Of a stretch of DNA of 64,000 bases, positions 11,935-24,773 are shown one piece after another. How positions within the stretch are numbered: position 1 is the first letter of the stretch; every line of letters begins with the position of its first letter. The notes below the pieces were generated by a model that had not been told where the DNA came from, did no database searches, and was given only the letters and a program-made list of their open reading frames with translations. The DNA lies in NCBI GenBank assembly GCA_013399305.1, contig VXAI01000013.1, forward strand, positions 804,264 through 868,263. The letters are read 5' to 3'. The position numbers were made by a program, and so were the translations under genes. This DNA is from Rostratula benghalensis (lineage: Eukaryota > Chordata > Aves > Charadriiformes > Rostratulidae).

Positions 11935-12030
11935 TATCATATTTTAACCCCAGCTGGCAACTAAACACCATACAGCCTTGCACGCACTCCCCTGCAGTGG
12001 GGTAGGGGAGAGATTCCGAAGACTAAAATA
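11935..12030 (-). mobile_element. Stub of ERVL-type LTR (end portion, minus-strand sense)
   Basis: About 95 bases align by eye with the terminal part of the LTR at 41699-42585. Both have a TGTCATGGTTTAACCCC-like start (here decayed to TATCATATTTTAACCCC), then CAGCTGGCAACTAAACACCA, then a GCACTCCCCTGCAGTGGGGT-like and GGGGAGAGATTCCGAAGA-like stretch. The remainder of the LTR is absent; the sequence passes into an A-rich run. Because the sense strand of this LTR family runs toward this end, the stub is the 3' (U5) end of a minus-strand copy. The copy is old and heavily truncated. Confidence 0.8.
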
Positions 12031-15000
12031 AAAAAAAATAAAAGAATAAAAAATACAGTGTTACTGAAAGTGTTATATGCTACTTACTAGGAAAACAACT
12101 GTGGATGATGTTATTTGGGATGATAATAATGACCCTTTTATTCAGTGTTCTTGCACAACTGATAGAAAATAGTACCTCTTTGAAGCTGAGACCAGAGCAT
12201 CAGTATCCTATGGTTACTTTTTTTTTTTTTTTAGTTACGTTGTTTGAAAAAAAAAAGTCCTGAACCTATAAATAGCCAATAATAATGCTGCTACTGGTAT
12301 TTGAATATTTCTAAATCTGTAACTATTGCTCCAAGCACTGTGAAATGCCATATTGTGTCTGTTCATTTAGAACCCAGCAATGGCAATTTATATGTTAACC
12401 TTGACAGTTCATTGACTGTGACACTAGGCATGAAGGTGCCGAAAGATCTCAGAACATTTGCAGTGTCTGACAACTCATTCTGACACATTCAGTAAAGCAG
12501 AACTTAGTGACAAAATCTTCTTTTGAAACTCTGCCACTAGGGTACAAGCTGAGTAACTCTGTTTGCCTGGAGTGTGAGTAACTTGGAAAAGTGTGTTAGT
12601 ACATTAAGATTTCAATGAAAGAAGGGTTGGAAGGTTTCATAATTCCCTTTTCTAATGTAAGGGGTGGTTTTCTCAGTAAAAACTGGGGCAAAAACCAGGC
12701 ATTTGACATATGTTAAGTTCATAAATGCAAGAATCTCTCCTACTACACACACAATATAATGCTAACAGGAGTTTTGCCATAAAGTTCTGGGAGAGTATAG
12801 TGAGTTCTCAATGTGGAGAAAGCAAACACATATGACTACTGAATTTCAATGTCAACATAATGTACATTTGACTAAATTAATGTAATACATGTATCATGCT
12901 ATACTATATAATATAGCATATATACCAAATATATACATACTTAGCATAGCCACAAACATGTTTTAGATCCATATGTATGCACATACATACAAAGAAATTT
13001 CAGGTAGACCTTTGAGATGCAGTGTAATTTAATTTTAATAATTTGCTAGCTGGAGCAAAAGCCAATTTAGAAACAACCTGTTGATCTGTTTTTTTTTTCC
13101 TATCTCTTCTGATGATTAGTCTTGTTTCATTAACATTAATATTTTCTTATCTATGTAAATTTTCTCCTTGTGATATAATACATATGACATAGAATGATAC
13201 ATTACAACTCAGAAATATAGTTTTACAGATTAGAAATAAAGAATAATTAATAAATTACTAATAATTCAGTATATTCATACCTGGAGGTAATTTTGTTTAT
13301 GCTGTCAGCAAAGCAAATTATTCACATTTATTTATTTTTAGAAGAATTTCATTTACTGTATCCATTTGGTCAGATGTAAATTTGAAGATAAACCACATAT
13401 CCCAAAGCATAGAAAACTTGGCTTACAAAAATGGCTCTGACTAACATGTATACTTTTTGCATAATTCCTTTCTTCTGAGATGGTTTACGTCTGTTGCTGA
13501 AAGAAAGCTTATTACTTTAGAAAGTTTGTTTGAAGTGTAGATATAGAGGAATTGTTCTTAATATTTACAGTAATAGAGCATTTGTAGTATGTTTTTTGTG
13601 TGCAAAAAGATTTAAATTTAGATTATTTATAAGCCTTTGACCTTCTTTTGATAAAGACATAGTCTAATGGAAATGTTAACAATAATATGACTAATATTTT
13701 TTTAGCTTTTAAACTAAAGAGTTGTCTATATCTTCAAGACTTCCCCTTTACATACTACAGAGGTGAAATAAAGGTAAAGAATGAACTAAAGAAATGTTTG
13801 TGACTGTACAAGTGTATGGACAGAAAGAATGGGGAAGAGATTTGGAGTGCAATTTCTTTCTGAGTCCACTCTTCTAAACACATAAAGCAAGGAAGGACTA
13901 TATAAATGACCTATCTGACAAGCTATGAGACACTATTGTGTGTGGATTATGTTCACTTAAATTTGGATATCTGCATCTAATGTCCTTGCCTCAGGGTCCA
14001 ACTACAATCAATGAAGTTTCAGACAATGAAGTTTCAGGAATGACTCATCTTACTCTGAAGTAGACATTTAAAAAATGTCTGATAAGTAGTATGACAAACA
14101 ATGCCTATTTTCTTCTATTAATAAGTAAAGGAACTACAGAACAACTACTTTATTATGTAGCCATCAGAAGTTAGGGTATCTAAAGCTAAGTGTCACAGAT
14201 CCATTAAGAAAACATAAAGGAACAGGGAGTACACAGTGTAATAATGGAGAAAAATAGGATTACAGTATCTGAAAAATTTTAGCCGTTACAGGTTGTCACA
14301 GTTTATACAAATGCCATTCTACCCTATCTGCTAAATGATGCTAAAGGGTAACTATTGTTCACAGCATACCCGAATCAGAGTAAAGATAGCCATAATATCT
14401 GATTATTTCAATTGTGACTATTCAAGGTAGTAGAAAGTAGCAAAGATATTTTTTTTTTCTCAGTGAACACTGAAATATTTAAAATTTTTTCTGATTTACC
14501 GTCATTTACACTCTATGCTTTATGATTTCCCCAAGAAAAAAAAAAACCAAACAAACAAACAAACAAAAAACAAGCCCCAAAACCAACCAACCAACCAACC
14601 AAAAAAAACCTGCACCCACCTCAAACAGAAACTCAAAGTTTGTTTCTTATTCATGTTTGTGTTTATTTTATACGAAAACTGCAAGTCCAATGTAGTAATT
14701 GGGCTTTCTACTAAGTGCTAAAGACAATCAATGTATAATACTTTACAACATCCAGGGATATAGCCCCATGTTTTCAGTTTGATTTCTCATTTTAAATTAA
14801 GTTAAAGCATTAATTTAAATGATGAAGAAGAAAAGATTTGCAGACCGAGGCAATCATTATCAACCACAACATATTTTGAAAGACTGAAGATGCCATCAAC
14901 CATCCCTTGTGCAAAGTATTTTTATTATTATTCAGCCAGGCACTTTCAGGTTGCTCTATTGTGAATATATTCTTTGACCTAGGACATGACTGCTAAGTCT

Positions 15001-16578
15001 GCAAGTCAGTATTAGGGAAGATTGCACTTACAGCATGGTTGAGATGTATGAGCATAGCTGCTTGTGCATGACTCTGAAAGCCTAATCAGTTTCAGTAATC
15101 TCTTGCATTCAATTATAGGTCAGCATGTGCCATTTCTATTGACCTCCTTATTGGAGAAAGCTATTAAGGTAGGTGTGTTTGTGCAGTTCATGGTACTGTA
15201 CCACAGGCTATTAGAGTAATGATTGTGGGAAAATGTAACAGAAATGGGCAAATAACTTGGACAATTCAAGACCTAAACAAGATAAATTTATGCAGTAGAT
15301 CATAATTATATTGTAGTGAAGAAAAACACCGTATATACCGTAACTGCTTAAATCCCATGTATGCTGTACTTAACTTCCCTGACTTTCAGAAGTAGGCCAG
15401 TTTTCTGTAAGTAATGGAAAATATTTGCTAAGGTGAGTTGAGATTTTTTTTCAGACAACCTTGCTGGACCTTCTGGTGGGTCTGCAGATCAGCTGTCAGT
15501 AGAAAGGGATGGATTCATAAAACATACAAACACATGGGTAGAGCAGTAGATAAGAAAACAGAGGTGGCACATGTTCTGTGCCCAAAGCGGAAAGCAGACC
15601 ACCACCATGTAAATTAGCATGGTATTGGCAGGTGTAAGTTTCCAGTCAACAAATCTGTTGGTTAATGGAAACATCCACAAGAAGCCACAAAGGGATTATC
15701 TGGCATTACTAAAAATATTTATCTGGAACTGGGACCAGGAGTTGCAGAATGCAAACATTATGAGGGAAGAGTAAATAACTCATGACAAAGCAAAAATGGT
15801 TAAGAATGTAGAGCTGCAACTGCTCTGCAATACTGCACAATTTTAAAAGGAGTCACAGTACACTGACCAGAATAAAATTTTCTTGTGACTGCATTTGACA
15901 CATGGAAAAATGAGTAAAGAAAGAGAAGTGGGAGTAAATCTGAGCTAATGTACTAGACCCACTTACCAAGTTCTTTAGTAGGGATTCACAGAGTAACGTA
16001 GCGCAAAAAGAAGCATCAATGAGGACAGTGATAAAAAGGCAACACAGCACTGTTCTGAGGTCTGCTGCAGTAAGCAGCAGATTTTTAGTCGTGAAAGGCA
16101 ATTGAATTCTGGTTTGGCACATAATTTACACTGGGTAACTTCCATTCCAGCTTCTTATTAGAATGTCAAGCATCTTCAGACATACCATTACCTTTACTGC
16201 TGTTATTATTTTTAGTTTATTTTAAACCTTTATAAACATAGTAAATAAGCCTCTCCTCATGGACTCAAAAGTCACAGGCATTAGAAATCTTGCAAGCCTT
16301 TTGGGAAATATATATTGCATTTACATATTTAAAAAAAGAAAAAAAAACCCAGAAAATTCAGCAATATCTCATTTCAATAAAATAAAATAATTGAAAATAG
16401 CAGAATATTGTATAAAAAAATACAAGGGAATGAACTATGGCTTCCTAATATGCCCTCAAAACCTTTAAAGATTTAGCCCACTACTCTTATCTCATGGGAT
16501 TAAGGGAAAAAATTATTTCCACAGGTCACATTTTTTTCATATGCCTTCCACAGAATACTGCTTCTAGGACATAGTGCC
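12031..16578. other. AT-rich single-copy region
   Basis: No gene was recognised. It includes A-rich sequence at 12025-12056, a T-run at 12219-12232, and a near-direct repeat of CAATGAAGTTTCAG at about 14008-14036. The AAAC tract at 14533-14610 is listed separately. The roughly 80-300 bp around 15480-16120 is a little less AT-rich but gives no family match. Confidence 0.5.
14533..14610. repeat. (AAAC)n / (CCAA)n low-complexity tract
   Basis: A poly-A run is followed by about five AAAC units, then about five CCAA units and another A-run. The plus-strand frame at 14515-14721, rich in K, N, Q, T and P, is an artefact of this tract. Confidence 0.9.
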
Positions 16579-17119
16579 ACAGAATCATAGAATCATACAA
16601 TATCAGTTTGGAACGGACCTCCAGGACCATCTGGTTCAATCTTTTTTGGCAAAAGCATGGTCTGGACAAGGTGGCCAAGCACCCTATACAATTGAATCTT
16701 AAAAGCATCCAGTGTTGGAGAATCCACCACTTCCCTGGGAGATTATTCCAATGGCTGATTGTTCTCATTGTGAAAAATTTTCCTTTTGTCTCCAATAAGA
16801 ATCTTCCCAAGAGTAACTTTTATCTATTACCCCTCATCTTTTGCACGCGACTGCTTGTAAAAAGGAAGTCTCAGTCTTCTTTTTAGTGCTGTCTAAAAAG
16901 TGGAATAAGGTGATAAAGTTTTCCCTAAGCCTTCTTTTCTCAAGGCTGAACAAATCCTCAGCTTTTCCTTGTATGGCAGCCTTCCCAGTCCTTTGATCAT
17001 CTTTGTGGACCTCTGGGCCTCCAGACCCCCAGACCTCCAGATCCCCATGATGTCCATATCTTTTTTTTGCATAGTGAGGACCAAAATGAACACAGTGTTT
17101 GAGCTGTGGCCTGAGAAGG
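16579..17119 (-). mobile_element. CR1 LINE, 3' part of an antisense copy split by an LTR
   Basis: The plus strand starts with CACAGAATCATAGAATCATA, the reverse complement of the CR1 octamer tail, so this is the 3' end of a minus-strand CR1. Reading leftward on the minus strand gives HYAKKDMDIMGIW-like, STKMIKGLGRLPYKEKLRICSALRKEG, then LLETKGKFFTMRTISHWNNLPGKWW and the terminal UTR. The frames at 16893-17093 and 16526-16810 are consecutive pieces separated by frame loss around 16820-16890. The element is cut at 17119/17120 by the LTR that follows and resumes at about 17861. The two halves join at the middle of the 'FYLVL / VRPQLKHCVHFG' region of ORF2. Confidence 0.93.
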
Positions 17120-17860
17120 TGTTCTGGTTTGAGGCAGAACTTTCTTCAGTAACTTTACTTTTCAGTTAAGTCTCTTCTAACTGACTGTACTCTCTAGTTA
17201 ATTGTACATTTTTCGGACAAGTGCCACCTTCTGGCAGTGGCAACAAAGGGTGTTTATAGTTAATACCAAGGAATGGTACGCAGAGTGGGTCTTGCTTATA
17301 CTTAATGCTATAAAAAAAAAGGTCAGCTAACTTTGTTATGTGCCACATTGCGGGGTCAGAAGCAGAAGAGTGTAAAGGGGTTGCACCTCCGGGGAGGAGT
17401 GGACAGGACAGGTCACCCAAAACTGAACACCAGGGTATTCCATCTCATCTGCATTATGCTTAGTATAATGCTGAAGGATCAAAGGGGTCATGCCTCTCTT
17501 CAACATCTGGACTCTAAGGAGGACCCTGTAGTTCTTCCTTTGACTCCAATCTGTGTGTTCTAGAATCCAGTTCCTGTCTGCCACTGAGTCCAGTCTGGGA
17601 TTTTCCCAGGGCTGGCTGGTGACATGACCATCACCTTGGGAGGTCAATATTGTTTTTCTATATATTTGTATGTATTTCATTATTTTCTTATTAGCATTCT
17701 TATCTTTTCTGATTATTGCTAATATTTTATTAAAACTATTTTATGTTTTTCTTCAGCTCATAAGTCTCTCTCCCTTATTCTCTTTCTCTCTTCCTATTCT
17801 GAGAAGGGAGAGGGACACTGTCATTCATTCATTGGCCACCCTAGCCTAAACCTTGACACA
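17120..17860 (+). mobile_element. Solo LTR (endogenous retrovirus, probably ERVL-like) inserted in CR1
   Basis: This 741-bp block interrupts the antisense CR1 and is bounded by TGTTCTGGTTTGAGGCAG and CCTTGACACA, the TG...CA form expected of an LTR. Read on the plus strand it has a TATA-like CTATAAAAAA at 17308-17317. A TATTAAAAC polyadenylation-like element and a pyrimidine-rich CTCTCTCCCTTATTCTC end lie near 17728-17800, in LTR order, which sets the sense strand as plus. No gag, pol or env lies beside it, so it is a solo LTR left by recombination. The flanks GAAGG (17115-17119) and AAGC/CAAGC just after the end are only an imperfect match for a target duplication. The antisense 114-codon frame inside it is chance. 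Confidence 0.8.
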
Positions 17861-18960
17861 AGCACTAAGTAGAATGGGATAATGACTCCTTTATCTCTGC
17901 TGGTGGTGCCATTGTTGATGCAACCTGACATCCTGTTGGCTTACTATACTGCATCAGCACATCGTTCACTCATATTGACCTTGTTCTCCACCAGGACCCA
18001 CGGACTTTTTCCACGCAGACAGGTAGATACCAGACTTTTCTACAGTCCTGGATTACGGTTCCCAGGTGCAAGGCTTGTCCTTATAGAACTTCATAACGTT
18101 CTTGTCAGTTCACTCTTCCAGTCTGTGCAGGTCTTCCTGCAGGGTGGCTCTCCATTTCCCTTCTGAAATGCCCGCTTCCTTACTCAGTCTGGTGTCATTA
18201 GCAACCATCAGAGTACATGTGATTCCACCATTCAGATCACTTCTGAAGATATTAAACCGTGTCAGGCCCACTATTAATCCCTGGGCAACCCTACTTGTTA
18301 TAGCTTGCCAGTTTGAGTTATTTACCACAACTCTCTGAGTACAGCCAGTCAGCCAGTTCCCCACCCACCATATAGACCACTTGTCTAGGCTGTAACACAT
18401 CAGTTTCTCTAGGAGGAGGCTGTGGGAAGCCATAACAAAAGCCTTGGAGAGATCCAGGCAGACAGTGTCCACTGTTCACCTCACATCAACCAAGAAGTTT
18501 ACTTTGTCATAGAAGGTGATCAGATTTGTCAAGAACAATTTGCCCTTGGTGAATCTGTGCTGGCTTTTCCCAATCACATGCTTCATTTCACTTGTGATAG
18601 CCCCCAGGAGAATTAATCCTGTAACTTCTCCAGAGACTGAAGTAAAACTGATGTGCCTATCATTTCCTGGATTCTCCTTCAAGCTCTTCTTGTAGGTGAG
18701 AGTGACATCAACTTTCCTCCGGTCATCTGGGACTCTGATCTCCATGACTTCTCAAAGATTATGAACAATGGCCTTGCAATGATGTCCACCAGCTCTCTTA
18801 ATGTCCTTGGGTGGATATTGTCAGAATCCAGTATTTGTAGGGGCCAAGTTCCTACAAAAGTTAGCATATCAACCTTTTCTTTACTGATGGCAGGTCTGTG
18901 TTCACAACAACCTAGATTTTTGTTCTCAAGACCTGGGCCCCAACAGTGCCAGTAAATTTT
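17861..18960 (-). mobile_element. CR1 LINE, RT-bearing 5' part of the LTR-split antisense copy
   Basis: Read on the minus strand from 18960 down, the order matches CR1 ORF2. It has SDNIHPRTLRELVDIIARPLF (18679-18867), then KKSLKENPGNDRHISFTSVSGEV and HRFTKGKLFLTNLITFYDKVN (18476-18745). The polymerase palm DTVCLDLSKAFVMASHSLLLEKLM and GLTRFNIFRSDLNGGITCTLMVANDTRLSKEAG follow (18110-18472). A decayed NMSERCADA...ANRMSGC-like region lies near 17900-17990. Catalytic residues are damaged: the second motif A aspartate reads V, and motif C reads VAND instead of FADD. At least two frameshifts separate the frames. With 16579-17119 this makes about 1.64 kb of one CR1 insertion, still 5'-truncated. Confidence 0.93.
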
Positions 18961-19570
18961 ATCAAATTTTTTTGGCTCCCAATGATTTTATACTATTATC
19001 ATAAGACTTCCTTTCCAAAAATGCCAACATATGTTCCTGTTGTAAATGTGGCTCTAAATGTCATACAAATGTTAGGGTATGAAGACTAAGAAATCTACCC
19101 ACTTTATTCTGATTATTTTTATGTGCTTCAAAAGATGGGAGATGTACATATAGCAGAAGTTTGAAAAACAAGGAATTTTCGGCTTTATACAAAAAAGAGA
19201 AGCCCTTGGAAAGACAGAGATGACATCTATTTACATGTTCTATTTGGTTTTTTTTAAAGCTCCCATGAATGTTAACTAGATACAGTCAGGAAATTACATG
19301 TGAAGAGGAAAAAAATCACATTCAGATTTTCCGAATGTGGTTGTCTAGTCATTATCTAGGTGTTTCATTGTCATTCAAATCTGTGTCAATTACTGAAATT
19401 TCTGAGAACATCACTTTTAGTAGTTTATTAATTCCTACCTGAATGAGGAGATGCTGGTCACATGAACAGAGACTTCTCTGTTTCACAGGACATTAATCTC
19501 AAAAATGGAAGGGTGTGGTACCTTCAGTATATTTCTGTTAAGTTTTTTTTTTTATTTTAATGAATTTTTT
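18961..19570. other. AT-rich spacer
   Basis: No gene or repeat was recognised except a short T-run at about 19542-19552. Confidence 0.5.
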
Positions 19571-19879
19571 GAAAGCTGGAGAGGGCCTTTTTACAAGGGC
19601 ATATAATGATAGGAGACAGGGTAATGGCTTCAAGCTAAAAGAGGGTATTCCTGATATTACATATCAGCAATAAATTTTTTACTATGAGGGTGATGAGGCA
19701 CTGGGACAGGTTGCCAAGGGAAGCTGTGGAGGCCCCATCCCTGGAAGTGTTCAAGACCAGACTGGATGGGGCTTTGGTCAGCCTGGTCCAGTGTGAGGTG
19801 TCCTGGCTCATGGCAGGGGGTTAGAACTAGATGATCTTTATGGTGTCTTCCAATTCTAAACATTCTATGATTCTATGAA
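19571..19879 (+). mobile_element. CR1 LINE fragment, 3' end
   Basis: It starts in the AGCTGGAGAGGGCC region of late ORF2 and runs through the MRVMRHWDRLPREAVEAPSLEVF-like coding end. The UTR phrase GTTAGAACTAGATGATCTTT follows, then the octamer tail ATTCTATGATTCTATGA at 19862-19878. It is closely related to the copy at 3181-3748 but keeps the terminal tail that copy lacks. The frame is broken before the conserved RHW block. Confidence 0.95.
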
Positions 19880-20948
19880 ATTAAAAAAATAATAAAATAT
19901 TCACCTGGTTATAACCTAGCAGATGGAGTAACCTGCTAACCAGAATTGAATCAGACTCAAAATACTTCTGTGGGAGTGGGTTTGTGAGCACAAAAGTATC
20001 ACATTTCTTCTGGAAAGCACACGAGCTTTGAAGAGTTATTGGTATGCTTCTAACAAGGTCTGTATGCACTCTGGATATCACCACACTTGGCAGTTGAGTT
20101 CTGATAAATGTTTTGTTTTGAAAGCAAAGAACTTAGATTAGCCAGGTTCTCAAACTCCCTTTCAATTGCAGAATGTCTGATGATTAGTCCTGGATGTTGT
20201 CAATACTCTCTGCTTCTTCTTGTATGATGCTGAAGTTAAACTAGAAATGACTATTTAAGAAATTCACCTAACTGTTGGTGATGTTTTAATTGAAGTAGTA
20301 GGTTCCATACAGCATTTGTTCTTCCAAAACCAAATATTTGTTTATCTGCAGAATTTATCTACTTTCTGCATTAAGGGCAATTGTAAGGGTCTGACAGAAA
20401 CATTTCAAGAGTAAAGGCTTCCTGAGTAAAAAGGGGACATAAAACCGAAAAGTTTGGAGGGGATTCTGAAACATCCATTAAATCCAATGCAATATAATCA
20501 TACTCAAAATTCTCTGTCAGGTGCAACAAAACTTTGGAAGGTCCCAAAAATTCCTGAAAGAGCTACAGTTTCCCAGGCAGCTGAATTTCCACTGCCACTA
20601 CATGCAAGTTAAATAACTGACGATATTAATGTGTAAGAAACAGAAGAGTTATCCACAATTTATATCTACTTATGGAAATATAAATCTCTAAATCACATGA
20701 AGATTCTTTGCCTGACAATAGGACAGTGAGTAATTGTTTTAGTCCAACTTTTGATACAGACATGTCAGTCAAAATGAATTAGTATTTGACTTCATCTGAT
20801 AGTTTTTTATTGGCAATTTTACACTTACCCTTAAAAGTGATCACTCCAGCTCATGGTTCAGACTTACCAAAAGGGAAATCTCTTCATAGCTCTCTCTGAG
20901 CTCATCTGAGCTCTGACTGTTCCAGGAACACCAGAGGAATTACACTTC
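19880..20948. other. AT-rich single-copy spacer
   Basis: No gene, RNA or repeat was recognised. Confidence 0.5.
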
Positions 20949-21107
20949 AAGGTTATAAATATAGACACATATATTCAAAAAACTATAAAACAAATTAGAG
21001 TGCATATAAGATACCAGCTCAAGATAACACTAAAGGTTATAAATATAGACACATATATTCAAAAAACTATAAAACAAATTAGAGTGCATATAAGATACCA
21101 GCTCAAG
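20949..21107. repeat. Tandem duplication, 84-bp period
   Basis: The 75 bases at 20949-21023 recur at 21033-21107 with no mismatch seen, separated by nine bases (ATAACACTA). Exact identity implies a recent event. Each copy contains TATAAATATAGACACATATAT. There is no coding content. Confidence 0.95.
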
Positions 21108-22062
21108 TGTGATTATATCGAATAATATAAACAGAACACACCTTGAAAGGGTCTCAGTAGTACTTTGGTGATTAATAAAATTGTTCATACATCATTATTT
21201 TGATTTGCCTCAACTTTATGATGTTAGATAAATTGACTTCTTTATTCAGGTGCACAGTATTGTGACATATTAAACCTGGTTTTGACATTTCTAGAAAGAA
21301 TAATGAAAATTCATGGATAGGAAATATTGTATCTTTCATGCTTATTTAGAGTGATGCATCATGTGCAAATTGTTGTTCTACTACATTCACCTTTCACTTT
21401 GTGTGTTATAAATATTACAGGAGACAGAACTTTTCACACATTAATTAGCAATTAAAAACCTTATAAATGAAGTCAATTCATAAAAGCTTGTCCTATTAAA
21501 ATGCAAACTATTATTCCAGATGACTTTTAAATAAGAAATGAAGAGAAATTATGAAAACTGACTACTAACCATGCAAGAACATCTTCAAAAACAATTTGTT
21601 GAATATTAATGAACTGCAAATGTCATTTCTCATCCAATTACTACAAGTAATTAGGTTTTTTTTTTAATTATGAAGGAAGTGGAATTTTAATAAGGTCAAT
21701 TTTACAATTACAGATTTGGAAAAAAAATTGTATTGTCATCATCTTATATAAAAGATGGAATCAACTCAATAACGTCTGTTGAATTTAATGTAAATAAAGA
21801 AAAACCCACTGTATTAATTCTGTAGGAAGTGATATTTTAATGAGATGTTTGTTTTTAAAGATTGAAAACAAAAGATTATAATTATGTAATTATTAGCTAT
21901 AGTAATAAAAAATATGATGCCATTGCATTAAAATAAAAATGAAAGGCACTTATATTAAACTTTTCCTTTTTGAAATATTTACTATGCAACTGAAATAAAA
22001 ATACTTACTTCCTAAATTGAGAGATACTGCTTTTTACTTATATGTGTTTTAGCATCAGTTTT

Positions 22063-22089
22063 CATAGCAAAGGTCAGGCCTTTGCTATG
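22063..22089. repeat. Inverted repeat, 11-bp perfect arms
   Basis: CATAGCAAAGG at 22063-22073 pairs with CCTTTGCTATG at 22079-22089 across a five-base spacer. It could form a small hairpin or be a remnant of an inverted duplication. No known family was recognised. Confidence 0.85.
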
Positions 22090-24733
22090 GAAACATAATT
22101 CAGTCTGAGATATCTACAGATTGAGATCAATACCGTTGTGCACCTTGTTATTTAATGTTAATATTTGAGAAAATCTGAAAAAAAAATATCTCCTTACTGA
22201 GTTCTTTGATGTATATTTATTAAAAGTTAGTTAGAATTCAATTAATTTTCACATTTAAGTGGATTGTATTGAACATATTTAAAATTTAATCTTGCATTAA
22301 ACTAGCTCAGATGCAGCTGACATTGCCTTTGGAAACTAAGTTTTCCTATGTATGTCTGCTCTCATAAGCTAGCTAATGCAGACCAACTAATACACATACA
22401 AATAGAAACATAGGTCCACATCTTTTTTGTTGTTATTTGCAACTGGTCAGTCTGTGAAAGGAACAAATACACAGTTAATATAGCAGTAAAAATAAATACA
22501 TCCTGAGATTTGCAAATTTTACTTGAAAACTTTCAATGTTAAAGAAAACCATCAAGTCATGACATTTATGTTATCTAAGCTGTAGTATTATTAAAAAATG
22601 AAAAAAAAAAAAGGAAAAAAAAAACCTTCAAAATATATAACATATGATTGAAAAGAATTTCTGGATGTCTTTATTTTCAAAGGTGGAAAAGAAAATCCTA
22701 TAATCGACACCTAGGAATCTTTAAAATCTGTATTTATTTTTTATGTGGAATACAGCTCCAGCTTGTTAGGATGTAGTAGCTGGAAGATATCCAAAAGCAT
22801 ATTCTAGCTATATGAAATGAAATACAGTTATATTGGTCAAGAAAATCTTTCTGGTAAAAACTAGAATAAGTGGAAAATTTTTCCAGCTCTTACATTTGTG
22901 AATAGCATTGCTTCAAATCATTAAACCATCATAGACAAAACTGGTTTTTTAACCAAAATAAAAAAAAAGTGTCATAGAATGACTTTACTGGAAAACAATC
23001 ACATCAATGCTTATTTTATTTACTGTAGATCTAGCAAACTGTTGTGGGGTTTTATTTTTTATATGTTTTGGTTTTTTTCTTTTGACATGCAACACATCTT
23101 TCTGTAGGCTTCTTTAGACCAAACTAATTAAGGTCCTTCATTCTTTCACATACACCATGTGTTTTAGTCTTGTAAATCATTATTATTTCATTTATTTGGG
23201 ACTTACTCTAACGGCTCAATTTCTAAATAAATACAATATTTAATGTAAAATTTTGCATAACAATGACCCAGCTGGGACCTTTATGTTGATAAATAAGATT
23301 TTGGGGTTTTTTTTTGTTTTAACCTAGACTTTTCTCCTCTGGAGAGTTAACAGTAGCAGTTATTAATTTGCATCCTATTTATTTCAGACATTTCTTAAAT
23401 ATTTAGTAAGATGATAATCTCCACTCATGCCTTCTGAAGTTTTTTTAACACTTCCATATTTACTAATAACCTTCTTTCACATTACTAATTTAAGTATTGA
23501 GCTTATATGGCCCAAAACTGATCCATGTAGAAATGCATCTGACATATTCTATAACTGCTGTTAGCACTTTGAATAGAGGTTTCTCAGTTAATTGCATGTC
23601 TCCTTCTGTCCTATAATCTAGACTTTATGTTAATTATTTGTATATGGGAATGTCAAATAAGAAAGTAACATCATAAGGCTTATTACCTGGCAAAACATAT
23701 TACATCCACCTTTTATCCTTCTTTCAGACAAAAAAAGGAGGTGGGTTTTTTTATATTTTTGATGATTCTAGAATAACAAAAATATCTTACTGAAATAAAT
23801 TACTACTAGGTCACAAAGTAATAGATCAACATTTCTCTTTAATAAGTAAAGGAAAGTGATTAAAAAGCAAGTCTAAGAATCAGTACCACATAATCCAAGA
23901 ATTATGTTAGGCATTTGTCTTGCAAAAATAGCATTTTAATTAAATATATGTAAACAATAATTTAATCAAATTTTTTTTTTTAGTCTGTGTGTGTGTGCAT
24001 GCATCTGATATCCATACTTAGTCTCATGACTTCCTCATTAAAATTAGGATGAGGTATTTTCCCAACTACAACTTAGATGTCCTCTAATCATAAAAGTGAG
24101 AAAAGTAGCAGTAGTAATATTCTATTACAGCTTGAAACTTATGCTTTAGTAGTTCAGCTGAGTCTAAGAGATATTTTAGTAGCATAAATGTCTAGCTTTG
24201 TAACTGAAGTCCATCTAGATTTGTAATTTTAAATACTTTATGTCACATTTTTCATTTACCAGATGTTATCAGAAAATCTGCAGATAAACTGTCCAACAAG
24301 CCTGATAGTGTTTAACTGTTGAAGTTCAGCTTTTTAAACAAAATTCTATAGTACACCATCACTGCTTATATTTTACAATAAGAGTGCAAAAAACAGATTT
24401 TGGGGAAAAAAAAAAAAAAAAAGATATAGATGACTTCTTTTCCTTTGGAAAAGGGAAACAGATAATCATCCAGATTTCTCCCCTGTGAGCCCTCGTGCAT
24501 CACAGAGAAAACAGCCAACCACAGATACGGCCTAAATAGCTGTGATTATGAATCTGGGCATATACCAACCAGCATACTTGACACAATATTAAATAAAGAG
24601 AAAACAATAATTTTTAGGTGTCTAGAAATTGGGGAAAAAAAAGATTTTTTTTCTTCATGGAAAGAGTAGAAATTACAAGTAGGGCTTTGTGCCCTTGTAG
24701 GCCCAAGGAAAAAGATGTTGACATTGCTTTTAG

Positions 24734-24773
24734 CAAGACCCAGGAACCCAGGTCAAGACCCAGGACCCCAGGT
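24734..24773. repeat. 20-bp unit repeated twice in tandem
   Basis: CAAGACCCAGGAACCCAGGT is followed immediately by a copy with one change (AACCC to ACCCC). It is a short, G/C-richer minisatellite-like pair. Confidence 0.9.

Noticed and set aside
14515..14721. 68-codon frame starting MLYDFPKKKKNQTNKQ
   Set aside because: It reads through the AAAC/CCAA tract and is an artefact.
17336..17680. 114-codon antisense frame
   Set aside because: It lies wholly inside the LTR at 17120-17860 on the opposite strand to its sense and has no protein signature.
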